NCBI RefSeq assembly: GCF_905196875.1
Contig: NZ_CAJJWO010000027.1
Location: 1 to 64,000, forward strand
DNA from: an uncultured Parabacteroides sp.
GTDB lineage: Bacteria; Bacteroidota; Bacteroidia; Bacteroidales; Tannerellaceae
DNA length: 64,000 bases
Reading direction: 5' to 3'
The translations under genes and the position numbers were made by a program. Below, piece by piece: positions 17,608 to 27,123 of this stretch. Below the pieces are notes generated by a model. That model saw only the letters and a program-made list of their open reading frames with translations. It did no database searches and was not told the DNA's origin. Position 1 is the first letter of the stretch. Every line of letters begins with the position of its first letter.

Positions 17608-19218
17608 ATGAAACATATATTATATAGCCTGCTTCTAGGCACCGTCGTAGCCTTCTCTTCCTGCGAAAGCAAACTGGACGACAAGCACAATAATCCGGAT
17701 GGATTTACCTCGGCAGAAATAGAATACCTTTTCTCCAAAGGTGCGTTGAAAGCGATCGAAAACGATTACGCCGATACATACAATTACAACTTCCGCCTGA
17801 TCGGAAACTATATCCAGACAACTGCCCGCCAGGCAGGAAAAGACCGTGTCAACCTGTATCAGAACATTCAGGACGATAAGGCCCGCTGGGAAAACTACTA
17901 CGTAACCCGTATGAGCACTCTGACCGAGATAGACAAGATGTATGCTACCCTGTCACCGGACGAACAGAACAAATATCAAACCTTTGTCGAGGCAGGTAAG
18001 GTTCTGAAAGCATACAACACAGCTATCGCCACCGACTTTTTTGGCAATATGCCTTATTCGGAAGCCTTCACCGCACGTAATGTTGTCTATGGCGGAAGCG
18101 TCATCTTCAAACCGAAATATGATACTCAGAAAGATATTTATTATTCTATTCTGGAAGACCTGAAATCTGCTGCCGCTTATTTCAAGACAGCATCTACTAG
18201 CAATATATTTAAACAGCAGGATATTATCTACAAAGGTAATTGCGACGGTTGGTACAAGTTTGCCAACTCATTGCGCCTGCGTTATGCTATGCGTATCTCA
18301 AATGTCGATCCTGATAAGGCTAAACAAGTATTGGCTGAACTTTCACTGGACCAGTTGATCACCAGCAACAGCGATAACACATATATTAAGGTAGACAACC
18401 AGAGTACTGCTCCTGACGGTATCTGGCGTGCTATGAACGAAAGTCATTCCAAAGCACAAAGTTACTATATGTATGCACCCGAATTCACTGTTAACTTACT
18501 GAAAGAAGCTACCGACCCGCGTCTGGTGGTATTCTATCAGCCGGCAACAGATGACGAAGGGGATGTTTACGAAGATAGCAAAGAGATCATCGGTTATCCT
18601 TCTTCTGCCGACAAAGCAATCGCTCTGGTAAACGGACCGAATGGAACTGAACTTTTCAAAATCTACGGATGTCTTAATACAGTTACTTTCCGTAAAAACT
18701 ATCAATTGCCGGTAGGTATCGGTATGACTGCTGCTGAAGTTTATTTCTGCCTGGCAGAAGCTGCACAGCGTGGCTTGTTTAGCGGAAATGCAGAAGAGTT
18801 CTATAACAAAGGAGTTATCTTATCTATTCAAAACTACTACGAATATTATAAGAACAGCGATGCAGAGAAAGGAAAAGATATGAATATCGCCAACAGAGAC
18901 GTATCCGACGGAACGCTGGGTAGCTGGTTAGCCACTTCAACCTTCAAGTTCAATTCATCAAAAGCATTAGAGCAGATCGCTACCCAGAAATGGTTACACC
19001 TCGGTTTCCTGCAGATATATGAAAACTGGGCAGAATACCGCCGTACAGACCTGCCTGTCCTGGATGACGACCGCGAAAACGGTGCTTTACTGAATAAGGA
19101 GAATGCTCCGGTACGTTTCTTGTATCCTTCGAAAGAAGCATCTATGAACACAGAAAACTATAACGCCCAGTCGGCAAACAACAAGATCGACGCGCGTCTG
19201 TGGTGGGACGTAAAATAA
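17608..19218 (+). CDS. SusD-like surface lipoprotein (SusD-like_2 type), PUL 1
   Basis: A 536-residue outer-membrane lipoprotein forming the ligand-binding lid over the SusC upstream. The lipobox FSSC puts the acylated Cys at 19, followed by acidic residues suited to surface export. The N-terminal KLDDKHNNPDGFT and the TPR-like helices match the SusD-like group often labelled starch-binding associating with outer membrane. The C-terminal part has the usual QKWLHLGFLQIYENWAEYRRTDLP. It is co-transcribed with SusC. A separate promoter-like element lies between it and the GH3 gene. Confidence 0.93.
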   Translation: MKHILYSLLLGTVVAFSSCESKLDDKHNNPDGFTSAEIEYLFSKGALKAIENDYADTYNYNFRLIGNYIQTTARQAGKDRVNLYQNIQDDKARWENYYVTRMSTLTEIDKMYATLSPDEQNKYQTFVEAGKVLKAYNTAIATDFFGNMPYSEAFTARNVVYGGSVIFKPKYDTQKDIYYSILEDLKSAAAYFKTASTSNIFKQQDIIYKGNCDGWYKFANSLRLRYAMRISNVDPDKAKQVLAELSLDQLITSNSDNTYIKVDNQSTAPDGIWRAMNESHSKAQSYYMYAPEFTVNLLKEATDPRLVVFYQPATDDEGDVYEDSKEIIGYPSSADKAIALVNGPNGTELFKIYGCLNTVTFRKNYQLPVGIGMTAAEVYFCLAEAAQRGLFSGNAEEFYNKGVILSIQNYYEYYKNSDAEKGKDMNIANRDVSDGTLGSWLATSTFKFNSSKALEQIATQKWLHLGFLQIYENWAEYRRTDLPVLDDDRENGALLNKENAPVRFLYPSKEASMNTENYNAQSANNKIDARLWWDVK

Positions 19219-19246
19219 TCCCATCCAACTAAATAGCTACTAATCA

Positions 19247-19303
19247 TTGACCGTATGGTTGATAATTGTTAACTTTGTGCTAATGATTACCGACCATACG
19301 GTC
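19247..19303 (+). promoter_or_regulatory. Promoter embedded in an inverted repeat upstream of GH3
   Basis: TTG (19247-19249), exactly 20 bp, then TAACTTTG (19270-19277), a full Bacteroidota promoter match 63-93 bp before the GH3 ATG. Inverted arms GACCGTATGGT (19249-19259) and ACCATACGGTC (19293-19303) flank the -7 box. The 18 bases ACCGTATGGTTGATAATT (19250-19267) recur exactly at 63901-63918 in the phased array near the window end. Confidence 0.65.
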
Positions 19304-19339
19304 TTACGTTACAACAAACCATATTAATCCTATAATAGC

Positions 19340-21739
19340 ATGAATTTCAAATATTCATTATTAGTAGCGATCTGCCTCGGGACCGGTACTATGCAAGCCA
19401 AAGACTCGATCTATAAAAAAGGATGGATAGACTTGAATAAGAACGGCGTAAAAGACGTTTACGAGGATCCCTCCGCCCCTATTGAGGCACGTGTACAAGA
19501 TCTGCTCAACCAGATGACGCTGGAAGAAAAAAGCTGTCAGATGGCAACCCTTTACGGCTTCGGGCGTGTCTTGAAAGACTCACTTCCCACCGAAGGATGG
19601 AAGAACGAGATCTGGAAAGACGGTATTGCCAATATCGACGAACAGTTAAATGGAGTAGGAAGCGCTCGTCGCCGTACACCGGAAATGATCTACCCGTTCA
19701 GCAACCATGCCGAAGCAATCAACACGACACAACGCTGGTTTATCGAAGAAACCCGCCTGGGTATCCCTGTCGACTTCTCAAACGAAGGCATTCACGGACT
19801 GAACCATACCAAAGCAACTCCCCTGCCCGCCCCGATCAACATTGGTAGTACCTGGAACCGTTCGCTGGTACTTCAAGCCGGTGATATTGCTGGAAAAGAG
19901 GCCAAAGCTTTAGGATATAACAACGTATATGCTCCCATCCTCGATGTTGCCCGCGATCCTCGCTGGGGACGTGTACTCGAGACGTATGGAGAAGACCCTT
20001 ATCTGGTCGGCGAACTCGGCATACAAATGGTAAACGGCATCCAGCAAAACGGCGTAGCTTCTACCCTGAAACACTTCGCCGTATATAGCATTCCGAAAGG
20101 CGGACGTGACGCAGCTGTGCGCACCGATCCGCATGTTGCTCCCCGCGAACTACATGAAATTCATTTATATCCCTTCAAAAAAGTAATACAAAAGGCCCAT
20201 CCCAAAGGTATAATGAGCAGTTACAACGACTGGGACGGTGTACCCGTTACCGCCAGCTATTACTTCCTCACTGAACTGCTGCGTCAGGAATATGGTTTCA
20301 GAGGGTACGTGGTAAGCGATAGCGAAGCCGTAGAATTCGTACAAACCAAGCATCACGTGGCCGATTCTTATGAAGAAGCGGTGCGCCAGGTTGTGGAAGC
20401 CGGGCTTAACGTACGTACCAACTTCACCCATCCGGAAGATTATATTCTCCCACTACGCAAGCTGGTAAAAGAGGGGAAATTATCCATGAAATCTGTCGAT
20501 CGTATGGTAGCCGACGTATTACGTGTAAAGTTTGAACTCGGCCTGTTCGACTCGCCGTATGTAAAAGACCCGAAAGCCGCAGATAAGATTGTCGGAGCCG
20601 ACAAACACCGCGATTTCGTGCTGGATATGCAACAGCAGTCACTTGTTCTACTGAAAAACGAGAACAACCTGCTTCCTCTGGATAAGAACCAGACAAAGAA
20701 AGTGCTTATCGCAGGTCCATTGGCTAAAGAAACCAACTATATGATCAGCCGTTACGGCCCGCAGGGATTGGATAATATCACGGTTTACGACGGTATTAAA
20801 AGTTATCTGGGTAACCAGGCAGAAGTAGTCTACGCCAAAGGTTGTGAAATAAAAGATGCCAACTGGCCCGATAGCGAGATCGTCCCTACCCCGCTTACCA
20901 ACGAAGAAAAGCAGGCAATCGCAGAAGCAACCTCAGCCGCAGCCGATTGCGATGTGATCATTGCCGTATTGGGAGAAGATGAAAGCTGCACGGGCGAAAG
21001 TAAATCGCGCACAGGCCTCGACCTTCCCGGCCGTCAGCAACAATTGCTGGAAGCCTTGCACGCTACCGGAAAACCGGTCGTTCTTGTACTTATCAACGGC
21101 CAACCGCTGACGATCAACTGGGCAGACCGTAATATCCCTTCTATCCTCGAAGCCTGGTTCCCCGGTCAACTCGGTGGAGAAGCTATTGCACAAACCCTCT
21201 TCGGTGATTACAATCCAGGGGGTCGTTTGTCTGTCACCTTCCCTAAAACAATCGGACAGATCGAGCTTAACTTCCCCTTCAAACCCGGTTCGCAGGACGG
21301 ACAATACTTTGCAGGCCCTAATGGTTCCGGAAACACCCGCGTACAAGGCACTCTTTACCCTTTTGGCCACGGATTGAGTTATACAACCTTTGCTTACTCA
21401 AACCTCGCAATCAAGCAGGAAACACCCTATTCGCAAAGCCCGGTTACAGTCACAGTCGATGTGACCAATACAGGTAAACGCGCCGGTGATGAAGTAGTGC
21501 AATTATACGTCCGCGATAAAGTAAGCAGTGTAATCGCTTACGAATCCGTACTGCGCGGCTTCGAACGTATCTCCCTGCAGCCGGAAGAAACCCGCACCGT
21601 CTCTTTTACTCTTCTTCCGGAAGATTTACAAATTCTGGACAGACACATGCAATGGACAGTCGAACCGGGCGAATTTGAAGTCCGCATCGGTGCTTCTTCC
21701 ACTGACATTAAACTAAAAGATAACTTTATTGTAAAGTAA
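19340..21739 (+). CDS. Glycoside hydrolase family 3 (beta-glucosidase/beta-xylosidase type)
   Basis: A 799-residue GH3 exo-glycosidase, probably periplasmic (signal peptide about 1-20, ending MQA). After it comes an EF-hand-like DLNKNGVKDVYED segment, seen in this GH3 group. The TIM-barrel domain carries the nucleophile D327 in VVSDSEAV, plus KHFAVYS and RDPRWGR-type motifs (here ARDPRWGRVLETYGEDPYL). The alpha/beta sandwich domain holds GEDESCTGES with the likely acid/base Glu. A fibronectin III-like C-terminal domain ends the protein (VTNTGKRAGDEVVQLYVRD). It retains linkages released from the PUL 1 ligand; the substrate is most often beta-glucan or xylan derived, but sequence alone does not settle it. 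Confidence 0.93.
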   Translation: MNFKYSLLVAICLGTGTMQAKDSIYKKGWIDLNKNGVKDVYEDPSAPIEARVQDLLNQMTLEEKSCQMATLYGFGRVLKDSLPTEGWKNEIWKDGIANIDEQLNGVGSARRRTPEMIYPFSNHAEAINTTQRWFIEETRLGIPVDFSNEGIHGLNHTKATPLPAPINIGSTWNRSLVLQAGDIAGKEAKALGYNNVYAPILDVARDPRWGRVLETYGEDPYLVGELGIQMVNGIQQNGVASTLKHFAVYSIPKGGRDAAVRTDPHVAPRELHEIHLYPFKKVIQKAHPKGIMSSYNDWDGVPVTASYYFLTELLRQEYGFRGYVVSDSEAVEFVQTKHHVADSYEEAVRQVVEAGLNVRTNFTHPEDYILPLRKLVKEGKLSMKSVDRMVADVLRVKFELGLFDSPYVKDPKAADKIVGADKHRDFVLDMQQQSLVLLKNENNLLPLDKNQTKKVLIAGPLAKETNYMISRYGPQGLDNITVYDGIKSYLGNQAEVVYAKGCEIKDANWPDSEIVPTPLTNEEKQAIAEATSAAADCDVIIAVLGEDESCTGESKSRTGLDLPGRQQQLLEALHATGKPVVLVLINGQPLTINWADRNIPSILEAWFPGQLGGEAIAQTLFGDYNPGGRLSVTFPKTIGQIELNFPFKPGSQDGQYFAGPNGSGNTRVQGTLYPFGHGLSYTTFAYSNLAIKQETPYSQSPVTVTVDVTNTGKRAGDEVVQLYVRDKVSSVIAYESVLRGFERISLQPEETRTVSFTLLPEDLQILDRHMQWTVEPGEFEVRIGASSTDIKLKDNFIVK

Positions 21740-21771
21740 AAATACTTATAGTAAGTCTATAGCTAAGAATT

Positions 21772-21830
21772 TATTCCCTCTTACTTTCGAAACAATTCAG
21801 AGATTTCGCAAAGTAAGAGGGAATATTTAT
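21772..21830. terminator. Strong terminator after PUL 1
   Basis: ATTCCCTCTTACTTT pairs perfectly with AAAGTAAGAGGGAAT (15 bp), with further pairing of GAAA and TTTC inside the loop, followed by ATTTATTT. It separates the GH3 gene from the sigma factor gene. Confidence 0.88.
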
Positions 21831-21858
21831 TTGAAGAAAGAAAGATTAATTATCTTTG
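21831..21858 (+). promoter_or_regulatory. Probable promoter of the PUL 2 sigma gene
   Basis: TTG at 21831-21833 and TATCTTTG at 21851-21858 fit the Bacteroidota elements, though the 17-bp spacing is shorter than usual. It lies 25 bp before the start codon. Confidence 0.5.
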
Positions 21859-21882
21859 CCACAGAGATAAAGGAGAAAAAAC

Positions 21883-22464
21883 TTGAAAAATCACGAGATA
21901 AAACAAAGAAACCCACTGGAAACACAAAAATGTTTCTCACAGATTTACTCTACATACTTTATCAAAATGACACGCTTCTCACAAGCTTATGTCATTGCTG
22001 AAGAAGATGCAGAGAATATCGTACAAGATATTTTCCTCTATCTATGGGAACATCCGGAAGTTTTTAAAACAATTGATAATATGGATGCTTTCCTCTTCAC
22101 TCTGGTCAAAAACAGATGCCTGAACTTCCTTAAACACAGCCTGTATATAAACGAAAAGAAAAGAATCCTGGAAACGACCGAAGAACAGGAAATACAAATG
22201 AATTTATATTCACTCCAACAATTTGATGAATCATTCCTCACGATCTCAGAGGTTGAAAATCTGATTGACGAAGTGATCGGTAAATTACCGGAACGTTGCA
22301 GGGAAATATTTATCCTCAGCCGCATAGAAGGATTAAAATACAAAGAGATAGCCGAACGATTAGAAATCTCCGTCAATACAGTTGAGAATCAGATGTCTAT
22401 TGCCTTGCGCAAATTAAAAGTCGAGTTAAAAGATTACCTTCCTCTCCTGCTTTTCATTATATAA
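21883..22464 (+). CDS. ECF RNA polymerase sigma factor, PUL 2
   Basis: A 193-residue ECF sigma-70 factor of the Bacteroides-expansion kind. Region 2 is visible as EEDAENIVQDIFLYLWEH, which binds core polymerase and the -10. Region 4 (LPERCREIFILSRIEG with KEIAERLEISVNTVENQ) reads the -35. The start is a TTG at 21883: AAGGAG lies 7 nt upstream, and the next in-frame Met would remove part of region 2. It is followed by its FecR anti-sigma and the STN-type SusC, forming a cell-surface signalling circuit that should activate the susC operon downstream. Confidence 0.93.
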   Translation: MKNHEIKQRNPLETQKCFSQIYSTYFIKMTRFSQAYVIAEEDAENIVQDIFLYLWEHPEVFKTIDNMDAFLFTLVKNRCLNFLKHSLYINEKKRILETTEEQEIQMNLYSLQQFDESFLTISEVENLIDEVIGKLPERCREIFILSRIEGLKYKEIAERLEISVNTVENQMSIALRKLKVELKDYLPLLLFII

Positions 22465-22570
22465 AAAGCAGATAATATTCCGTCTGCATCAAAAAAACAA
22501 CTTTTTTCATTTTCCTTTGGTGGTAACTTCCGATGCTTTTGTCTTTAATATAGAGACAAACAATTTTGAC

Positions 22571-23536
22571 ATGAATGACAGGTTAGATAAATATTTCTCA
22601 GGAGAGATGTCCTCAGCTGAAAAAACAGCATTTTTTCAATTGCTGGCAACAGATCCGGAAGCCAAAAAGGAATTTGCACGTACTAAAAATGCGCTCGCAA
22701 TCTCCGAACTGATCGACCGGAAGGAAGATGAAGCAAATACCATCAGAGGAATCCGGGATTTTGACAAACGGCTTAGTAAACGTTCAGCCAGACAATTCCA
22801 GATCAATCTTCTAAAATATGCAGGTATAGCATTGATCCTGATAGTCGGTTCCTGGTTCGCCTCTCAGGAATACACCCAACATCTGCAAAAGGATCTATAC
22901 ACTGAAATAAACGTTCCCAAAGGACAGCGCGTAAATATGAGACTGGCTGATGGTACATCCGTATGGTTAAGTCCGCGTAGCAAAATCAAAATACCCAATG
23001 AATTCAAGAGAAATAACCGTACTGTCGAGTTAGACGGAGAAGGATATTTTTCAGTAACAAAAGACCCCAAACGACCATTCATTGTCAAAACACAGCAGTT
23101 TAATGTGGAAGTATTAGGTACAGAATTTAATGTGTTTGCCTATACCGAAATATCTCGTTTTGAAACCAACCTGGTAGAAGGCTCTGTACTTGTGTATAAC
23201 AAAGATAACAAGAATGAAATGATTCGATTAAAACCCAGAGAAAAAGTATCAGTCATCAACGATGTCATGGTCAAATCCAGCTCTGATTTTGATAATAAAG
23301 ATTATCTGGAGAGCGGCATATTCAATTTCAAATCAAAGCCTTTTGTCGAAATACTGGATTGCCTGTCTCTTTGGTATAATGTAAGATTCAAAGTGATCGG
23401 AACAATTGCTCTTACTGAAAAGATATCCGGTAAATTCCGACAAAGCGAAGAAATTGAAAAAATACTGGGTGCTTTACAAAATGTTTACCATTTCAATTTT
23501 AAGAGAATAAGTGAAAATGTATTTGAAATTTACTAA
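22571..23536 (+). CDS. FecR-type anti-sigma factor, PUL 2
   Basis: A 321-residue inner-membrane anti-sigma regulator. The short cytoplasmic N-terminal part (LDKYFSGEMSSAEKTAF) would hold the sigma factor. One membrane helix follows (IALILIVGSWFA), then a periplasmic FecR domain (PKGQRVNMRLADGTSVWLSP; DGEGYFSV; VEVLGTEFNV) and a C-terminal DUF4974 segment that contacts the STN domain of SusC. The in-frame GTG at 22517 is rejected in favour of ATG 22571, which begins the conserved MNDRLDKYFSGE. It is followed by a 167-bp gap that holds the mini-frame and hairpin element shared by all three sigma-type PULs here. Confidence 0.93.
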   Translation: MNDRLDKYFSGEMSSAEKTAFFQLLATDPEAKKEFARTKNALAISELIDRKEDEANTIRGIRDFDKRLSKRSARQFQINLLKYAGIALILIVGSWFASQEYTQHLQKDLYTEINVPKGQRVNMRLADGTSVWLSPRSKIKIPNEFKRNNRTVELDGEGYFSVTKDPKRPFIVKTQQFNVEVLGTEFNVFAYTEISRFETNLVEGSVLVYNKDNKNEMIRLKPREKVSVINDVMVKSSSDFDNKDYLESGIFNFKSKPFVEILDCLSLWYNVRFKVIGTIALTEKISGKFRQSEEIEKILGALQNVYHFNFKRISENVFEIY

Positions 23537-23573
23537 TCAATAATCTATGTCTAACCAATAAAATCAAATGCCC

Positions 23574-23633
23574 ATGAAGTAAAAGAGCTATCATGATAGG
23601 GCCAAAAAGGGTAAGTGTTGGAACCACTTACCC
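23574..23633 (+). promoter_or_regulatory. Conserved fecR-susC leader element, copy 1
   Basis: A minimal frame ATGAAGTAA (23574-23582) is preceded by GCCC. After 26 nt comes a perfect 9-bp stem, GGGTAAGTG with CACTTACCC (23609-23633), around the 7-nt loop TTGGAAC. A 12-bp palindrome CTATCATGATAG lies between them. There is no T-run, so it is not a standard terminator. The same order recurs at 36791-36850 and 46832-46882. It ends 70 nt before the susC ATG. Confidence 0.65.
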
Positions 23634-23703
23634 TACAGAGCCAATACTATCAAATCCATTTCGAGACAGATAACAGTATCAACTTTAAACTATCAGCAAA
23701 GTT

Positions 23704-26700
23704 ATGAAAAAAAACTTGTTGCAACTATGCTATGTATTTAAACATGATGAATTAACACACATTATTCGTATTATGAGACTATCCGTGTTTTTCATATTCG
23801 TACTATTTTTCCAGCTACATGCGGTCAATACCCATTCGCAGGAAGCACGAATCACCATTACCAAAAATAATATTTCATTCGGTGAACTGATTACCGAAAT
23901 AGAGAGACAAACCGATTATTTGTTCCTATATGGAGATAAGGATATCAATCTATCCCAACCCATCCAGGTCGATGCGAACAATAAGACTGTGAAAGAGGTT
24001 CTGGACAATGTGTTGGCAAATAAAGGCCTTACCTATAAAGTACTGGATAACTACATATCCATACATTCAATCAGCAACAAACGTGCCATATCCCACTCCG
24101 ATCCATCGGCAGGCACTCCCCAGGTTCCCATTATCAGAGTTACAGGGACTGTGGTAGACCAGCTAAACACACCTATCATCGGAGCCAATGTGTTTTTGAA
24201 AGGAAGTGCGTCGACCGGGACTGTAACCGATATCGACGGTCATTTCTCGATTGAAGTTCCGGCTAATGCCCATCTTGTGTTTTCTTATATCGGCTATCAG
24301 AACAAAGATGTCTCTGTCAACAACCAAAAGACATTGTTAATATCCATGCAGGAAGATTCTAAAAACCTGGAAGAAGTCGTAGTCACTGCCTTAGGTATCA
24401 AACGTTCGGAGAAAGCGTTAGGATATGCTGTACAGAAAGTTGGGGGAGATAAAATGACTACCGTAAAATCAGTTGATGTAGGAACTGCGCTTACAGGAAA
24501 AATTGCCGGTTTGAATGTACAGAATAGTACCGAATTCAATGAAGCTCCTTCTATCCTTCTGCGAGGCGAAGAACCTCTATTGGTTATTGATGGCGTTCCT
24601 TATAATAATATCACATTAAGAGATATCGCATCTGATGATATAGAATCCGTCGATGTTTTAAAAGGGGCAACAGCATCAGCCCTTTACGGTTCCCGAGGTG
24701 GCTCCGGAGCTATTATGGTCACAACCAAAAAGGGAAAAGAAGAAGGACTGAATATAGATGTTAACAGCAGTACCATGTTCGAAGCCGGTTTTCTAAAATT
24801 ACCTAAAGTCCAGACCTCATACAGCGCGGGAGCATATGGTAAATACAATTCAAACGAACTACTCTGGGGAGACAAATTAGATATTGGCCGGACTGCCGAG
24901 CAATACGATCCCTATACCTATGAATGGAGAGAAATGCCTTTGGTATCAAAAGGGAAAAATAACTTCAAAAATTTTCTTGAATTCAGCTTTGTAACAAACA
25001 ACAATGTGAGTGTTACTCAAAAAGGGAAATACGGTAGCTTCCGGACTTCATTGACTCATATTTATAATAAGGGACAATATCCGAATACCAAACTGAACAA
25101 ACTTACTTATTCTGTTGGCGGTGATATGAAATTCAGCAACTTATCCGTAGAAGGAGGTTTGACATACAACAAGAGGTTTTATCCCAATGACTTTGGTACA
25201 GGATACGGTGCAGGTGGCTACATATATAACTTATTGGTATGGAATGGAAGCGATCTGGATATAAGGGATTATAAAAACTATTGGATTAAAGACAAAGAGA
25301 ATGAGCAACAAAACTGGCCCAATACACTTTGGTATGACAACCCCTATTTCATTGCAAATGAAATAATCCACTCAAGTGATTACGACATAGTCAACGGTTA
25401 TTTATCGGCAAACTATTCAATTAAACCATGGCTGAAAGTATCGCTTCGCTCCGGTCTGGATATGTATAGTAACCGGGAAAAATGGAGAAATTCTATCGGA
25501 GCAGCAGGAGGCTGGGATAGAAAAGGATATTATGCGGAAAAACGTTCAGGAGGATATAGTATCAACAATGATTTCCTGATCACCGCCGATCACAAATTCG
25601 GAGATATCTCATTAGACGGTTTTGTCGGAGGAACAATCTATTTTTATCAGAACGACTGGCTGCAAAATGAAACACAAAATGGATTGACCGTACCCGGTTA
25701 TTATTCATTGTATGGATCTGTCGATCCTGTTAAAATGAATAGTACTTTAGAGAAGAAGCAGGTAAACAGTGTATATGGTAAAGCCTCTGCAGCATGGAAA
25801 AGCACATTCTTTTTAGACATAACTGCACGAAATGACTGGTCATCCACGTTACCATCTGAAACCCGTTCGTATTTCTACCCTTCTGTATCAGCCAGTATTG
25901 TTCTGTCTGAATTTATACCTATGCCATCATGGCTTGATTTCTGGAAAATGAGAGGATCGTGGACTCAAACTAAAAAAGATCTGTCAATATACGATACCAA
26001 TAAGGCATATACCATTAAAACCAATAGTTGGGATGGTCTGAACGGCGCTACTTATCCTACAAAGATCAGAGGAGCCGTGATTAACCCCAGCAGTACACGT
26101 TCATTCGAAATCGGTACAGCACTACATTTCCTGAAGAACAGACTGAATCTTGATATCGCTTATTATCAAAAGCTTTTCTATAACCTGACGACAGATGCAA
26201 AAATAAGTGATGCCAGTGGATTTCAATCTACTTTGATCAATATTGACGAGGAACATACCCGTAAAGGAATAGAAATCTCTCTCAATGCCAATATTTATAA
26301 AGACAAAAACTGGGATTGGAATGCAACAGTCAACTGGTCATCAGACAGATACTATTATTCAAAAATCGATCCGGCATATTCAACCCAGAAAGACTGGGTA
26401 AAGAAAGGGGAACGCTGGGACTGGCTCGATTGTTATGATTGGGAACGCGATCCGAATGGAAACATCATTCATGAAAACGGCTATCCTATCGCTAGCCAAT
26501 ACACATCCAAAGCAGGACATACGAATCCGGACTGGATATTCGGATTCAGTAACTCCTTGAAATATAAAAATGTAACTCTCTCCTTTACCATCGACGGCCG
26601 GATCGGAGGAATGTCGCACTCCGTGATCGACCAGGCGTTGTGGATGTCGGGTGCCCATATAGGAACTGATAATCAATACAGATACGAAGAAGTGGTAAAT

Positions 26701-27111
26701 GGGAACAGAACTTTCATCGGTGAAGGAGTAAAAGTAGTTTCTGGTAGTGTCGACCGTGATTCGAATGGAAATATTATCAGAGACGACCGTGTGTTTGCTC
26801 CTAACGATAAAGTTGTCTCATATGAAAGTTACATGAATCTATACAGTGGAACAGGAAATGTCTGGCAAGCCAGAAAACAATATCTCTATGACCAGACATT
26901 CATTAAGTTGAGAGAACTGGCACTTACATACAATCTCCCATCGAATTTATGCAACAAACTGAAAATGAAACATGCTTCCGTTTCATTAATAGGAAATAAT
27001 CTGTTCATCTGGACGAAAGATTTCAAATATTCCGATCCTGACAAATCGAAAGAGAATCTGAATTCTCCTTCTTTACGAATGATTGGATGCAATTTAAAGG
27101 TTAATTTCTAA
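23704..27111 (+). CDS. SusC-type TonB-dependent transducer with STN domain, PUL 2
   Basis: A 1135-residue outer-membrane TonB-dependent transporter. A long leader precedes the signal helix (MRLSVFFIFVLFFQL). The STN signalling domain follows (about 48-120; FGELITEIERQTDYLFLYG), then the carboxypeptidase-D-like domain (GTVVDQLNTPIIGANVFLKG), the plug and the barrel ending in LKVNF. The STN domain predicts contact with the FecR protein encoded just upstream. The plug looks shortened: between GLNVQNSTEF and LLVIDGVPY it lacks the usual longer IRGxxS segment present in the other three SusC proteins here. SusD follows after 12 bp. Confidence 0.95.
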   Translation: MKKNLLQLCYVFKHDELTHIIRIMRLSVFFIFVLFFQLHAVNTHSQEARITITKNNISFGELITEIERQTDYLFLYGDKDINLSQPIQVDANNKTVKEVLDNVLANKGLTYKVLDNYISIHSISNKRAISHSDPSAGTPQVPIIRVTGTVVDQLNTPIIGANVFLKGSASTGTVTDIDGHFSIEVPANAHLVFSYIGYQNKDVSVNNQKTLLISMQEDSKNLEEVVVTALGIKRSEKALGYAVQKVGGDKMTTVKSVDVGTALTGKIAGLNVQNSTEFNEAPSILLRGEEPLLVIDGVPYNNITLRDIASDDIESVDVLKGATASALYGSRGGSGAIMVTTKKGKEEGLNIDVNSSTMFEAGFLKLPKVQTSYSAGAYGKYNSNELLWGDKLDIGRTAEQYDPYTYEWREMPLVSKGKNNFKNFLEFSFVTNNNVSVTQKGKYGSFRTSLTHIYNKGQYPNTKLNKLTYSVGGDMKFSNLSVEGGLTYNKRFYPNDFGTGYGAGGYIYNLLVWNGSDLDIRDYKNYWIKDKENEQQNWPNTLWYDNPYFIANEIIHSSDYDIVNGYLSANYSIKPWLKVSLRSGLDMYSNREKWRNSIGAAGGWDRKGYYAEKRSGGYSINNDFLITADHKFGDISLDGFVGGTIYFYQNDWLQNETQNGLTVPGYYSLYGSVDPVKMNSTLEKKQVNSVYGKASAAWKSTFFLDITARNDWSSTLPSETRSYFYPSVSASIVLSEFIPMPSWLDFWKMRGSWTQTKKDLSIYDTNKAYTIKTNSWDGLNGATYPTKIRGAVINPSSTRSFEIGTALHFLKNRLNLDIAYYQKLFYNLTTDAKISDASGFQSTLINIDEEHTRKGIEISLNANIYKDKNWDWNATVNWSSDRYYYSKIDPAYSTQKDWVKKGERWDWLDCYDWERDPNGNIIHENGYPIASQYTSKAGHTNPDWIFGFSNSLKYKNVTLSFTIDGRIGGMSHSVIDQALWMSGAHIGTDNQYRYEEVVNGNRTFIGEGVKVVSGSVDRDSNGNIIRDDRVFAPNDKVVSYESYMNLYSGTGNVWQARKQYLYDQTFIKLRELALTYNLPSNLCNKLKMKHASVSLIGNNLFIWTKDFKYSDPDKSKENLNSPSLRMIGCNLKVNF

Positions 27112-27123
27112 AAGATACTGAAT

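Noticed and set aside
23618..23624. GGAAC in the leader hairpin loop as an ECF -35 box
   Set aside because: Present in copies 1 and 3 (TTGGAAC, CTGGAAC) but copy 2 has CTCCAA, while the stem is kept in all three, so RNA structure explains the pattern better.
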